Assembly (NCBI RefSeq): GCF_050948175.1
Contig: NC_135197.1
Span: 5,102,501-5,166,500, forward strand
Reading direction: 5' to 3'
Source: Xylocopa sonorina
Taxonomy: Eukaryota > Arthropoda > Insecta > Hymenoptera > Apidae
Length of the DNA: 64,000 bases
Program-made: the position numbers and the translations under genes
Shown here: piece by piece, positions 27,701 to 41,115 of the stretch
Numbering within the stretch: the stretch's first letter is position 1
How the letters are laid out: each line of letters starts with the position of its first letter
The notes under the pieces: generated by a model
What the model saw: only the letters and a program-made list of their open reading frames with translations
What the model was told of the DNA's origin: nothing
Databases searched by the model: none

Positions 27701-29594
27701 TCGACGTTGAGTGTTCTCCACATTTCTTCCACTCCTTTGCACGTCGCCATTCTGCGATGTCGAAACTTTCAAGTTTACGATTCGAAGCCAGGCTATCGTT
27801 CTATCCTCTGTTTCCCTACTTTCAGTTTTATTAACGAAACTAATGATGCAAATGCAAAATTAGTCAAACGATTACTAGATTCTGATTAATTTCTGACAGT
27901 GTTTTGCTTGCTGACAGATTTCCATTATGTTCTGACGATGAGCACCCTGTGCTACTGATAAGATAATCTAACGTGTACCATTTTTCACGTTTTACTACTC
28001 AACGTATTCCATATTTCACAATTTATCGTAATCAACGGACTCCCAAAGGGGTGAAAGAATTATTTCAAGTTTCACTCGGTTTCCACAGGGGCAAGGCAAC
28101 GTACACCCCTTCGATACTCCATCAAACAGCAGAAAAACCGGGGCAATACATTCGCCTTCGAGTCAGCTAACTAATAAAACGTTGAAACGTACACTCGCGA
28201 GGGTGTAAGGTCAGATGCACCGCGGCTCCCTCGATGTTTCGCCAGCCCGATCGTTCATTTCACCGAGCACCCGGTTTTTACTCGAGAGTAGCAGCCCGCA
28301 AAGTGGTACACGCGTTCCTATTCCTCCGCCACGGGCATCTCGTCGAGGAGAAGGCTCACGTAGAAAATGGCGTTTCCGTAGGATTTTCGTGTCCATCCAC
28401 GTCGTATTTCACCGTTTCCATCCCCCTTGTTCGTACCCGACGCGACTCGCCGGGTCCCCAGGATGCGATGGGGGTGGGAAACGTTCCCGAGGACAGCTGC
28501 CATCCTTCGTTCCAGCGAATCTCGATGGTAAGTTAGCGGAGTAGAAGGTAAACTCGGCGATGGCTTGGAAGTGGACGCGCGGCTCCTCGTCACGATTCAG
28601 CTCACGGTCGCGCCATTTGTCTGAAATCGCATAACGCTTACAGAGGCCCTGGGTACGCGCCCGACTGCTACTTCCGTGGCTCGCTTTCCTCTACTTTGTT
28701 TGCCTCCCCGACGACTCCTTTCTTATTGCTCGTCCCTAGCTGGGATCCCGTGCTGGCGGGGATGGTCGCTCGTTTTTTGCATTCCCCGGGTGGAGTCGAT
28801 CGTAAATCGACACCGCGGGGGCGGAAGGCGTGACCCGTCTCTTTTTAATTGTTGTTTTTCCTCGCGATCGGGAAAAGAGACGAAAGGCATTTCCCGCGGG
28901 CACGGATCCGTTTTATTCGTCCCTTTTCGGGAGGGCCTCGAGGGCTGTAATTCACGGAAGTAAACGCTCTTTGGCATTTTAAGCGTTGAATTTGAACGAC
29001 CCTGAATAATTTTTAAACCGGCGCTCCTCTCGCCTGGAAATTTACACGACCCTCGAATCGACCGCGAAAACCACAATCGAACGATCGGTAATTCCCAGCG
29101 ACCACCACCTCCATTCTTCGCTTTCCTCGAGTGAAACCCTCTCGCGCGCTCGAGGCGCGCGTTAAATTACCCAGCTGTTTCGTCAATTCCAATCCCATTA
29201 AACGGGCCCGCGACCCTCCACCGTCGACCACCGCCAGGGTTCCTCTTCAATTTCGGTTTACGCACGCGTGATCCCTTTAAGTAGCCCGACCAATCGTGCC
29301 ATCGGCCGGTTCGCGATCCGCGCGAGTGGACGGACGGCCGCCGGTCGGAAACGGCGCGCAGGGGCGGCACGCTTTTGTGGATTGGAAAGGGCCAGAATTT
29401 AATTGCAGCCCCGAGCAAAAGCTGGCAGGTATCACAGAATTTAGTCGGATAGATCGTACCTCGTTATTGCAGCGGGAGACAGTGGCTGTTGCGCGACGTC
29501 GTTTGTAATTACTCCATCGCGGTAATTAAATTGCAGATACCGGCTACGGAACAGTTTCTGCATTACGTCCGCGGCCGGCACGATTCACATACCT

Positions 29595-29643
29595 AGAGAG
29601 AGAGAGAGAAAGGGAGAGAGAGAGAGAGAGAAAGAGAGAAGGA
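29595..29643. repeat. (AG)n microsatellite
   Basis: Imperfect AG repeat about 49 bp long, interrupted by AAGGG and AAAG. Confidence 0.9.
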
Positions 29644-30922
29644 GACACGCACAAGGGGATGGATGTGAGAGGAACTGGGGAGGGTTTGGGGTGGGCTAGA
29701 CGCGTTTTACACGCATCGATGACGCGGCTAACGAATTCAGATACTGTCAAGCAGTATGTCGTGTACCCTTTATATTACGACCCCTTTATGTTCTCTTTCT
29801 CCTCTCCGCTCTAGCTGTTTAAGCGGCATGGAGAGCGCCGTTTGCTTGACTTCTCTATTACGCGCGCAGCGGCTCATACTGTTCGGAAACAATTACGTAT
29901 GCCTGGTTAATCGACCGACCGCGGTCCTATCGATCCATCCCCGTCGAATTGCTCCTTGAGCCACGTGGAATTCCATGAAATCGGATTCTCCTGTTTTATT
30001 TCGCAACGAAATCCTCCCCTGCATTTATTTACACGCGACGTGGCGACGCTATTTTATAATCGTCTTCGAGAACCTTCAGAGATCAGAAGCACTTCTCACG
30101 GTGTGTACCCGCCCGAGTGTCAATTATAGCACGATGTACCTTTATAGTTTCGAGTGGATTATAAATCAGCGCTGTCAGCGGCACGGACGTTAAAAATGTA
30201 TACAACGCGGTCACTTTAATTCTCACCGGACCAGAATCGATATTTCAATCTCTTGATGTCGTGCGCCGCCGGACAACGCCGCGGAACTTCGCGCGGAGCG
30301 AAACTTTTTCAACAGCAATCCAGCGATTAACAAAAAAAAGCTCAGAGTCCTCGTTTAAAAATCCATTCGCCGCTAAACGAATCACAGAAATCGCAAAGGC
30401 ATTTCCCCGGGCCGGGTGAAACGAAATTCGAGGACAGTCACACGGGCAAAATAAAGGGTGAAAAGGGCGAAGGCGAAGGGGATGGAAGAAACTAGACGCA
30501 CGGTGACCGACACACAGGTTCAGAGGGACGATAGAGAACAGAGGTGGCATGGCAGGGCGTAGACTCGCTTAAAGAGCCAAACGCGTACGGAGGAGCACAT
30601 CCAGCGGGAAGGGTTGAACGGTTGCGCCGTCCATGTGTCTGTGAACGACCAACCCTGGAAAGGGTTGGAAAGGTGCGCGCAGAGGGCCACACGTGCGGAA
30701 GGTGTGTATCGCCCGCAGAGTTTTCCACGGTGCACGACGACACGTTCTTTTTTCTCCTTTCATCCTCATTATCGGGCCTGCTTTGAGGAACGTCGACGCC
30801 GTTTCGCGTGCAGCCCTGTGCGAAACGGGCGCAAGGACACCGAGAAACAGAAGAAAAAGCGCGGCTTACACAGACGCGGGGGCTTACATAGCCGCGCGGT
30901 GTTTTCCGGTGTAGAGAAAAGT

Positions 30923-30964
30923 GGGATGGGTGGGTGTGAGTGGGCGGTCGGGTCGGGGGGAGGG
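30923..30964 (+). other. Strong G-quadruplex motif, seven G-runs
   Basis: Seven runs of at least three G (3,3,3,3,3,6,3) lie within 42 nt. The loops are AT, T, TGTGAGT, CGGTC, TC and A, all 7 nt or shorter. Several alternative quadruplexes are possible on the + strand. Confidence 0.75.
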
Positions 30965-33900
30965 CGAAAAGCTTTAATCGTTAGCGTCGATGCACAGCTA
31001 AAAGCCTCGAAATGAGTGGACCATCACGCTCGGTGTCAGTGTTCATCGATGCCGGAGCAGAGGTGAAAGAGTACATAATCCTCCGCCGCGGGCAAATATT
31101 GTTTCCCGCCGCCCGTTCCCGTGTAATTCCCTGCTTTTTCGAAGGAATCGCCTGGCCGGTTTTCCGATCGATTGTTTGACGTTCTTTCGGGATTCATCAC
31201 GCACCGCTGTGGAATTGCAAATGGTTTTCGTTGGCTGATTGATCGTTATCATTTCCCACGGCGGATTTTACGAGCACCGTTCTCCGTTCACCGTGAGCTG
31301 CTCGGAGGGGTTGTCGGTACGAAGGGAACAATTTTCAATTCGTTTCATATTCGAGAACGAAGAAGGACTCTTTTCGTTTGTTCAGTTATTATCGAAAGAG
31401 TACGAGCGCGAGTGCTGCATTTTATTAATCGAAAGCGCGCGCTATCGGTAAATGAATATTTTCGACGCACGACTGCGACATTAAAAGATTCAATAAAGTC
31501 TGGAACGGATATCGAATCTAATAATATCTAATAACATCTGGCGATACGTGAAATAATAAATAATATTTATAAATAATCCGCATCGCCATGAATAGTTGGC
31601 TACACCGTTTCACTGTTCCACATTCGTTGCGCGAATAATGGATTCGATTTATCAAAAATAAACGGCAGCATCCACCCTCTTCCGTTGCAATTTCGGGGAA
31701 CAGCACGGGGTGAAAATTTTCGCGAGGAATTCCCTGGCATCGACCGTTATCGATCCGCGTTCCTTTATCCGCGTTACAGGCCACCGGAGGCTGCGTGGGG
31801 CTGTGCAGGCTTCTTGTCATAAATAACGGTATAATCCTCGAGCGCCAGGGCGTTCGATTAAAATCCGGCCAGCAGGTAGGCAACTGGCCGAGCACAACAA
31901 GAATTTTCTTCCGGAATTATTGTTATCGTCACGTATATTTCCCGGCGTTAAAGTCCCAGGTTAAATATCCGCCTGGCGTTTCGCGCCGGCCAGCAACCCG
32001 AAGGTTCTCCTGTCCGTGTATAAATTGAAAATTCCCCGGTGTATTTCAAGGTAATCTACGAGGCAAACTCTCTTGGGGCCAATAAAAATGAAACGGCTGG
32101 GTAAGAAAACGCCCCGGCGTACGCGGAACATTTTTCCCCGCTCCACCGTCCCTCCCATCCCTACCTTTTCCTTTTCCTCTTTTTAACCTTTGTTTCAGCC
32201 CGCGCTTCTTTCCTTCGTTCTGCCGTTTAATCGACGCGAGTCGCGCTGCTCCATTAGAGAAGACCGGGGCCGCGCTCTGTTCCAGCGTTACGTTTGAAAT
32301 TGCATGAACGAGGGGGATAGGTCCGGGTGAATTGATTCCACTGGAGGGCTCTTATTTTTCCGTCATATCGACGCGCCAGTATATTTATATACAACATCTT
32401 CCGTAACAATAGAAACTTTCTGAAAAGTCCATATGTTTCGATTTTCATGCGACAACCCCCGTCGCGTTTTGTACTATGTCGTCGATCTATCATTGCATAG
32501 ATAAAACAGAGATAGTCCGAAAAGCGCCATATGCTACCGGAATGATTATCCGTGATCGGAATCTGTGGTTCTCCCCTAATAATTAAAAAGCGAGCAGAAC
32601 GAATGTAACAATAACCATCCACTCACGCAGAGTAGCCACAAACGAGACCCGTTTCCATCCATAGAGACCAACAGCACCGCCAACAACCCTCGCCGTCAAT
32701 AACGAGGCACCACGCGAAATGATTCAGGCGTTCTTTCATCATGACGGTGGACGCAAGGGTCATCATCGTACGCGTAGGCCACAGTGGCGACTGTTTCGAG
32801 GCTCGACTCAACGTTACCCGCGAAACAGGCTATGAAATCGCGTTCGTTCGATTCAGGGGGCTTCTCTAGTCGCACCGCGACGCGGAGGGCGGGATCGGCA
32901 CTCGAGATGCTCCGACTTTAATTAGGGAATCCGCGCGGCGAAAAGGGGTGGCAGGGACCACGAAATTAACGTTGAAAAACTCTCGAGGTTACGAGAGCCA
33001 CGAGCTGTCGTATCGACGAATAATGCTCGCTATTTACGAGGCACCGCGGGGGCTGTTGCGAGCACTCGCGAGCAATCGACGAATGCGCCGCCACCCCTTC
33101 CGTCGATCGGAGTTTGGAATTTTTTTTTTTGTTTTGCCCTCCTCCCGCCGTTTCGAGCCGTCGACGACGAGCCCTTCGTCGGGAGAGCAGCGAAATCGAG
33201 TGCAAACAACGGGAGTAGCAGCTACCAGTCGATTAATTGTTTCGTTTTCCTTTTTCCAAACCCCCGCGCCCTGTTTCTTGTTTTTTCGTCTGTTTGCTTT
33301 TTCCCTTCGTTTTCTTTCCCGCGGCGATACGCGGCGAAGTGGCTTTCGACGACGCACAAACATCGGGGGTGGAGAACGGGGGTGTCGATACGCGGATTCG
33401 ATTTAGGCCGGAATCTACGTGACCCGGCTACGAGTGTCCTGAATCTTTTAGGTCGCTCGATATCGCCAGTTTTCTTGAAACTCGACTACCCTCTAATCTT
33501 GGCTATTTATTCGCCACGAGTATCTCGCTCGCGCGGTTCCGTGGGACGATATGGTTTTTTTCATTCGCCCCAGCGAGGCTATCAGGGAAAATTGTAATAG
33601 GAATTCCGAAAATGGTTTATTAATCGTACGTTTATTCGCTCGAATGTATTTACAGTTTTTATGAAAAAAATTGATTTCATTCGAACGGAATATGTACAGT
33701 TGAAAAGCTCGCGTTCCGATGAATTCATCCTGCATTAATCCTTTCATGATCATTCGATTATTTTCCATTTACAACTGGTCCGGGACCGCATTTTTGATCA
33801 GCCCCAGTTCGTACGATATTTTTTCAGTTGCGGCCAACAATGGAACGGTCGTAAAACAATAAAAATAATATTTTTTATTAAAGAATTTACCTTTTGTCGC

Positions 33901-36616
33901 AACGAAATGGAATTAAAGAGTTTATCTCTTGCGTGGCGTTGGTTTCGCACAAAAAAAAATTCGAAATCGAGCCCTGTGAAATCTCTCTTGATCCCAGCGT
34001 CTGGTTTCGTCGCGGGGCTTCCGGAAATGTGCGCGTCTGAACCGACGAACCAACCTGGGACAAAGAATCGCACACGCTCGGACCTTCGAAGCGGAGGTTC
34101 CATTTAGATCTGACGGTCGCGCGCGATTCGCATTGGCGCATTGTCCGCAAATGCTTGGTCGAGTCATTTATCTGGAATCGGGGACGGGAGAAGGTAACCC
34201 CGGGACCGCGGAATTCCTGGCCGTCCGAGGGGCATCGTCGACGGACGGAATGCAAAACGCGCCAGCCCACGGGTTGACGGACGCGATCGTAATGACGATC
34301 GCGCGTACTCGCGACGCGCGATCCGCGCCTGCGATACCGCGCGCGTTACAGAGAACGTTATGGTAATTTAGCGCCCCGTCGACGGTGTATTCTCGCGGAT
34401 TATCGCGCTCATTGTCCCACGCGGCGCCGTTCCGCTCGCCCGGTGTCCGCCGACTTATTGCGATCTTGTCGCGTCGACCGTGCGCCGCAATTTGTTATTG
34501 GAAACGCTTCGCGTTCCCGTGTATCGGTCTATTAATATTTAACAACCGAGGATCACTGGTCGTTCGCAAGCGCGCGTTTCGCGCGAGCACTGCCCGTTGC
34601 GTTCACTGGCCGATCGGACGGAAACGATCGGAACAGGAGGCGAAGTAATCCGGAAGCGACGCTCGGAGTAAGTTGTCCGCGTTGATAAGCTCCGCTGGTA
34701 ACGGGAATTGTTATGAAAACGGGCGCGAACGTTCCACTTGGCTATCTTGGATCTCTGTGTAACGTCGTTTCGCTTTTTTTTTTTGCTTCTGGCAAGCGTA
34801 ATAGGGAATGGATCGGAGCGCGATCAAAGGGAGAAGCGCGAGGAAAATGAAATTCGTTGTTGGAGCGGGTTCCGGTCGATTGACCGCCGGTCCCTCGCCG
34901 AGGGAACAATTTTCCACCTTTCAACGGTGCTGTTCTCCACCGTGAACATTATGCGAAACTGCAGCAACTTCACCGGCGCCAGTGCTACCGGTTAAAGTTT
35001 GATGCAAGCATTCAACGGACTAACCACGAGCCGTTCGCTATTCACGCTACTCATAGTTTAGCCAAACTCTGTCACTCGATCGAGGGGGACGTTAATAACT
35101 GGTCGCTCGTGTTCCGCCGGTCGAGATTGCTATTAACGACCGAACGATCGTCTTCGCCCGTTAATTTCGCCGGGTCCTTCCTCGTCGGACAATCGCGAGT
35201 GCTTGTTCTCCGTGGATCGTTGTTCGCCAACGACGCGAGCGGACACTTGAACAACGATTTACACAAGTCCCCGCACTTCTGACGCGGTCTCATCGCAGCC
35301 TCGAGTCTTTGTAGCGAGAATTGCGACGTTTGATCCTTGATATGTGAAAATTATTCGATTTCTCATCGTCGAGAGAGCGCAATATCAAGGTAAAATACAA
35401 TGGGGCGCGCGAGGGTTCTCGGGCAGAAATTGCAGCGATATTAAATTTGGCCGCATCATGTCCGGGCACCGATGGCTCCGGTACAGGGTCGGCGATATTT
35501 CTTTCCACAGTCTCGAAATTGGAATCCTCGAGTTCGCAACAGACACACCGGGGCTGAGAGTTGGTAAATATGGTTTACGAGCCTGGCCACTATTTCCTAT
35601 TAACGCTTTCAGGACTGAATTATGAAACGCGCGTAAAGCACCGGCTGGTAATTGGAAATATATTACGGTAAACGTTGCTGCTAGGCCGCGGCAAAAGCGA
35701 CTCGGTGGAATTATTTATCGCGTTGTAAAACTGCGCGGTTCGCGGACCGTTGTTACGTTCCGTCGTCTCGATTTTCGATTCCGTCCAGAGGAAGAAACGA
35801 CGACGAACTGCGTCGCGTCTCGACCAGAGCGATTGCGACGTTCACCATTCGGGTAGATCTCGATACCACCTCGTTGAAGCAGTCAACGATATCTCCGTAA
35901 CCCATTTCTTCTCCGTCAAAGACGTCTATTCTCGAGCAGCTTACGAGCCGAAAGATAAAGATAGACGTCCGCGAGAAACGCTCGACGCGCGGAGTCCTCT
36001 TATTTCCGGTTTCGCGTCGAGTAAAATACAAAAGCGTTGTACGTTACGTATCGGTTCGACGTGGCGAATATCGTTCGCCCTCGTACGCTCGCGAAAGGAA
36101 GCAGAAGAAATTCTTGCAACCCCCCGTTTGCGTTGACGCGGATACGCGGCTGATGGCTCGATCAATGGGGGCAAATGAGACGTCCGACAGACACGCGAGC
36201 GTTTAAGGAACGCCGTCAGAAAGTGGCCGCACCCGAGGCATTGCAAAATTCATGCACGAACGACGGAGTGTTATGCAATTTTCAAAACCCGCGGGCAGAA
36301 TGTTCTGGGTGAAACGTGGAAAACGATGCTCGCTCCCGCGTCACGCTCTCACTGTTGTTACTCGAACGCGAACAGTTGGCTTTTCCTTTCGTTATTCTTG
36401 CATGCGGAGGAAACGTTAATTTATTAATAGCGATGGTTTGGAGATTACAGGGCTGGTGTTCGAGAGGGTATGAAAATCGAAAATAATCGTTTACCCCACG
36501 TGTTTTTGTCCGTCCTCGAATTCGTAATCGTCTCGCGTCGCGGTGTCACTCAATTCGAGAACTGCAAAAATGTCCGACCTCCGCGCGATCGTTTAATCCC
36601 TGGCGAAGCTCGATTT

Positions 36617-36632
36617 AAAAAAAAAAAAAAAA
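36617..36632. repeat. 16-A run
   Basis: Homopolymer of 16 A on the + strand, followed by AC-rich bases. No retroposon body was recognised upstream. Confidence 0.9.
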
Positions 36633-36720
36633 CAACAATCGAGATTTTATACGTCCGCCGTCGTGCTTCAGTTTACACGAACGTGCGCGAGGATTTTCAG
36701 GGACGCGCGCGTGCATTTCC

Positions 36721-36744
36721 CGCACGTACCCCCCTGTACGTGCG
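36721..36744. other. Perfect 9-bp stem hairpin
   Basis: CGCACGTAC (36,721-36,729) and GTACGTGCG (36,736-36,744) are exact reverse complements around a 6-nt C-rich loop. Alternating GCGC/ACGC sequence surrounds it. Confidence 0.8.
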
Positions 36745-37896
36745 CGCAAATACGCGCGTTTATACGCGTATGGATGCATATTTTATTTCACTTTATTTGC
36801 TCCCGCTTAAAAGGGCTCGCGCTGATAAAAAATAATTTTCGAGAGATCACAAGTCTCGCAGCCACCCGCGGCACGACCATTTATTCGTTGGTAAACAAAC
36901 GTCGAACGGTGAATCAATCCTTCTAAAAGGGGTTGCATCGAGCGCGTATCAGTTTTCGCTTGTCAGATTGTCGAGCAAATATTTCGGAAATATAAAGCCG
37001 ATTTTCCGACTCTCCTTTCATCCATCGCGTAACGTTCGCGTGCGTCCGCGTTTCAGCGCGAAATGGAAGCCCCTTTTCTAACATCCGGACGGAAGAATCG
37101 CGAGCAATCAACGCGTGTCGATACTTTTCAATATTGAACTCATTACGAAACCATCTACTCTTATTTTCTACTTATCGTTTGCTTCCATTCGCGGAGAGGA
37201 ATAATATGAAATTGATAAGACAGAAGACTGACAAGCAGAAGATTCAACTTGATCCCCATGACAATAGCGGGATTCGATAAATCTGCCTGCGCCATTGGCA
37301 GTCACAAAAAGGCGTTTAAAATGGCGTATCCTCTCTATTTTTATTTATTTATTTTCTTTTGTTTATTCAACGAGAGTTTCGCGAACAAATTCTGCACTTT
37401 CACCGCATCGCGGCTTCCTTACATTGTCGCCGTTCGATTCGCCGGATACCAGTGTTGATAAAATTTGTCCGTGTGCCGGATATTCGGCTGGAAATATCGA
37501 CGTGTATGACACGACCCGGCACGGGGGCGAAGCCGGAGAGAAAAGAGGATTCGAGGAGGACCCGCGCAAGATAGAGCGGGCGTAAAAGCCTCGAAGAAGA
37601 TTGCAGGAAGGGCGTATCGATCCGTACGCGTGACAGCCGCTTTTCTCGAAACCGCATCCCCCGATTACAAAACCCCGCGACCACCGGGAACAAATCTGAA
37701 GCGTTTTTCGACGAGCAGAAGAGGAGATTCCGGGTTCGCGTAGGCAGTGGTGAAGATAGCGGGCGTTGAAAATGAAGGGAAAAACGCTGCGATAAATTCC
37801 TCGTGAATTTTCAACCCTTTTATCCCTTCCGCTACCATCGGGTACCAGTATCCACTTTCCTCCGCTTCTTTTTCGTGTTTCCTTTTTTCTTTTTTC

Positions 37897-37927
37897 ATTA
37901 TTATTATTATTATTATCATTATTATTT
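37897..37927. repeat. (ATT)n microsatellite
   Basis: Six ATT units, one ATC interruption and further ATT units; 31 bp in all. Confidence 0.9.
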
Positions 37928-38402
37928 TGGTTCGCGCTTCACGGTATCGCGAGAATTCAATTAACGCAATTGCGGCGAATTAAAAGCCCGAACCTGTTTC
38001 GGATTTTACCTCCGCGCCCCAACCCCTGCCATCGCGCAATTCCTTGATTACGATTCGTACGGTTTTGTAACGAGTTCCACCCTCCGCTCTGCCTCGCCCT
38101 CCTCCTCCTACGTTCCCGTGTTTTGGCCAATCTTTTTTCTACCCTCAGCGTCGATTTTGTGCAATTTGCTCTCGAGCGTGCTTTTGATTTAAACGAAACA
38201 ACGTCGGCTCGAAAACCGCGTCGCACGGTGAAATTTGTAAAAAGCTACCGGCGCGACGGGGTGGGAAAAATTAATGAACCGGCTCTTCCCGATTGTTTCG
38301 ATGCGAGTATCGCGAAGTATTCCGCGAACCTTCCCTCCTCGGTCTCGAGTTACGCGCGCGAAATTTCGCGATTCGTTTGCGCGCATCGTTTCGGGGCGGC
38401 AA

Positions 38403-38420
38403 TTTTTTTTTTTTTTTTTT
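38403..38420. repeat. 18-T run
   Basis: Homopolymer of 18 T on the + strand. Confidence 0.9.
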
Positions 38421-40515
38421 ACCCGAACAGAGGAGAATCTCGGTATAATTCGAGCTCGCTCGTAGACAATCAAGGAAGAGTGAAATACACAGTTTTAACG
38501 CGATAACATTTTTATCAAACTTACCGAACGGTATTAAAAGTATAAATTGAACAAAATGCTTCAATTATTTAGACCAATTTACTTGTTAATTCCCCGCTAG
38601 TTTCTCTTTATACAGAATACACTCGGTAATTTCATAAGCCAGTAATTAATTTCCATCCCCGTAATTACTATCGTTATTGCTCTTAATTAATTCCTCCGAG
38701 GCTGTCGAGGCGCTTCGCTATTCGAAAGAAACCGCTCCGTACCTTGGAATATTTGCAAAATCCATCTGCGCAAACTGTTCGAAATTTCTGTTCAGCGAGA
38801 ATTAGTCAATCTCCGTCTACAAATACAAGCGTACCGTTCACCACGGGTGTCGAAAGTTATTCGCGTATTTACGTCGCTTATCGGTTGGCACCGGATGACG
38901 TTCGACAATCAGCCGTGTTAACATTGGTCGTCGACACCGCGTACCTATACGCGCAGTGTAAATAGTCGCAAGGTGGCCGCATTCAGCACGGCGGTCCTGC
39001 GACGCCAGTATTAATTGCGACGCGCCACGGTTCGGTACAACTCTTTGACGCCGCGCTCCAGTTACTTTGTCGACGATTATTGCCACCCACCCCCGTCATC
39101 CGCCCTCTGTTCTCTCCTTTTTCTTCGCGGTTATCGACGGAGCACGCGACGCCCGTTGAGCACAGCGACGAGGGTTGTTCGACGGGGGTGGCGCGCGGCC
39201 GATTCCCTCTCGCCCGCGTCCGCTTTTATTTCGACACAGTTTCACGCGGCACGCGCTCGCCAAGAGACCCTGCAAATGAGCGGCGTTCGTTAAATTTTAA
39301 TGAAGTCCCTGCACGCCGAAGCTGAATTGTTTGCTGGTTACAGGTAAATCGGATTTCGCCGGAGTTCGACTGCGGAACGGCGCGCAGCTGGAAATAATTG
39401 AAGGATCCCCAGCGGGGGAGGGATGGCGTACAATACACTTTTTCTGTAAGACACGGGGGTGGGGAATTAAGAAGCAGGAATTTAATGTTTGATGTCGACG
39501 GTGATCGATGGTACTTTTAATTGGATAAAGTTGCTCGCGATCAGGACGAAATCGGTAACGCGAGTTGCGAATTTGTATGCGGGATGTATGGCCTCGTGGA
39601 AAGATCGAGGGTAATTATTTTAACGTATTTGACGATACGATTTTTCTCAGCGATGGATCGAATCACAAAGCAGCCTGCGTCATAAATTCGCTGTATTAAT
39701 TAATATCAACGGGTCTGGTTTCAGCTTTCGACGCGTAACATTAATACCTCCGACGCGTTCCGTGTTTAACATTGTCGCGTTTACGCTTCTAAACGCTGTC
39801 GTAACACAGTTTCCTTGCTTCGACGCATTAATAAGCCACGTTAATTAACGCGCCTGCGCTCCTACCGCCGAGGAGATGTTCAGTTACAAAAATTAATACC
39901 GTAGAATCCCACTTGATTCCACGGTGAGCTTTGACTGGTCCAATTAGAATCGCGAACACTCCACTTTTCCGATCCGCGTGGATCATTAACGAGCTGCGGA
40001 TGCTCTACAAACTGCAGTCAAAGGCGCGAGGCCGGGCATCCTAACATCGATCTCCAGCAAACCATTCAGAATTTCTCCGCGGAAACGCGGATCATCGTAT
40101 TTAATGAAAATCCCCGCGAACAAACGCGCGTGCGGCTGCCGTTAATCAAACGGTCCCCGTTGGAGCAGGGAACGCGTGAATTAATCACGATGCACGTATG
40201 CGCGTCCATGACTGGTCGTTCGTGTCCACGAAAAATGGATTATTGCCAGCCGTTCGATTCGCGACGCATTTTTTTCTTGTTTTTGTTTTTTACTGGTCGA
40301 ATAGTGGCGTAAAATGAAGAAATGAAAACGGTGTTACTGTTTCAATCGGCGAGTGGCGTAATACATTTAGTACGCAAAGGTAGCAATACGTTAGCAGAGA
40401 ATAGATTGTAATAACAATGGCTACTAAGAAAAACTAGCAGCAATAACAAGCCTCGACCTCGTTTTAATGGTCGCATTAGTGGCGTTTTCAATGGATCGTC
40501 TCGTTGCTGGCGACC

Positions 40516-40535
40516 TGGTTATTTTACCATAACCA
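40516..40535. other. 7-bp stem hairpin
   Basis: TGGTTAT (40,516-40,522) and ATAACCA (40,529-40,535) are exact reverse complements with a 6-nt loop. Confidence 0.6.
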
Positions 40536-40688
40536 TTGTCCAGATTCGTCTCTGTCTAGCCCCAACGAGGCGAGGTCGGATAGACGTGGCCTAACGCATA
40601 TCAGAACGAGAAAGATGGACTAGGCGTCGTGTTCCGAGGGGAAAGTGTGCTGCAACGCTCGTTCCGCAACGTCGACGGCGTATTAGCA

Positions 40689-40756
40689 CCAGGAATGCAA
40701 ATAATTGTTCGACGCGGTGTGTACAGGGTGGCGAAAGCCACCCAGGAATGCAAATA
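40689..40756 (+). repeat. 15-bp direct repeat with POU octamers flanking a hairpin
   Basis: CCAGGAATGCAAATA occurs at 40,689-40,703 and again at 40,742-40,756. Each copy contains ATGCAAAT, the octamer bound by POU-domain factors. Between them is a hairpin, GGGTGGC-GAAA-GCCACCC, at 40,726-40,743. The arrangement could be a two-site regulatory element or a small insertion flanked by a duplication. Confidence 0.75.
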
Positions 40757-41106
40757 GAGCCGACTTGCGAGTACCCCTAACAGAAACGCTGCTTTCTGCC
40801 TCCGTTCGCCGATGTATTGGTACGCGTGTACGAGGAGCCTCCACGTTCTCGAGTGTGCAACCCTGTGGATTCGCGCGGTGTTCGTGGGACGATCCGCGCG
40901 AAGAGTTTCTACCGAATCAACCGAACCCAGACAACAGTTTGGTTTTCATTAACCCTTTGTTAATTTGAGACGCGAGAAGAAGACACTGTCGATAACGATC
41001 GTACGAGACGAACGAAAAATCATTGAAAACACAGTTGCACGTGATAGTCGATACCGAGAAGCACCAAGGATACGAGTCTGTATTTCAAGAGGACTCGCGA
41101 AAGATG

Positions 41107-41115
41107 TATAAAAAG
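41107..41115 (+). promoter_or_regulatory. TATA-box-like site
   Basis: TATAAAAAG is a strong TATA-type match on the + strand about 1.9 kb upstream of the plexin exon. As that exon is internal, a start here would give an alternative N-terminally shortened transcript. No supporting initiator or exon is seen. Confidence 0.15.

Larger units (their letters stand above)
20000..30900. other. Noncoding DNA, no gene recognised
   Basis: No exon is recognised. The stretch includes purine-rich tracts at 21,180-21,300 and 23,490-23,600, a G4 motif, a TATA-like site with a hairpin near 24.7 kb, and AT-richer DNA at 22,760-23,060 and 25,320-25,860. Two frames with a fairly normal residue mix (23,178-23,519 + and 24,189-24,545 -) show no domain or splice support. 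Confidence 0.6.

Noticed and set aside
32738..32868. Short + strand frame around a GHSGDCFEARLNVT-like stretch
   Set aside because: Only about 44 codons between stops, no acceptor in a suitable place, a weak donor and no known family.
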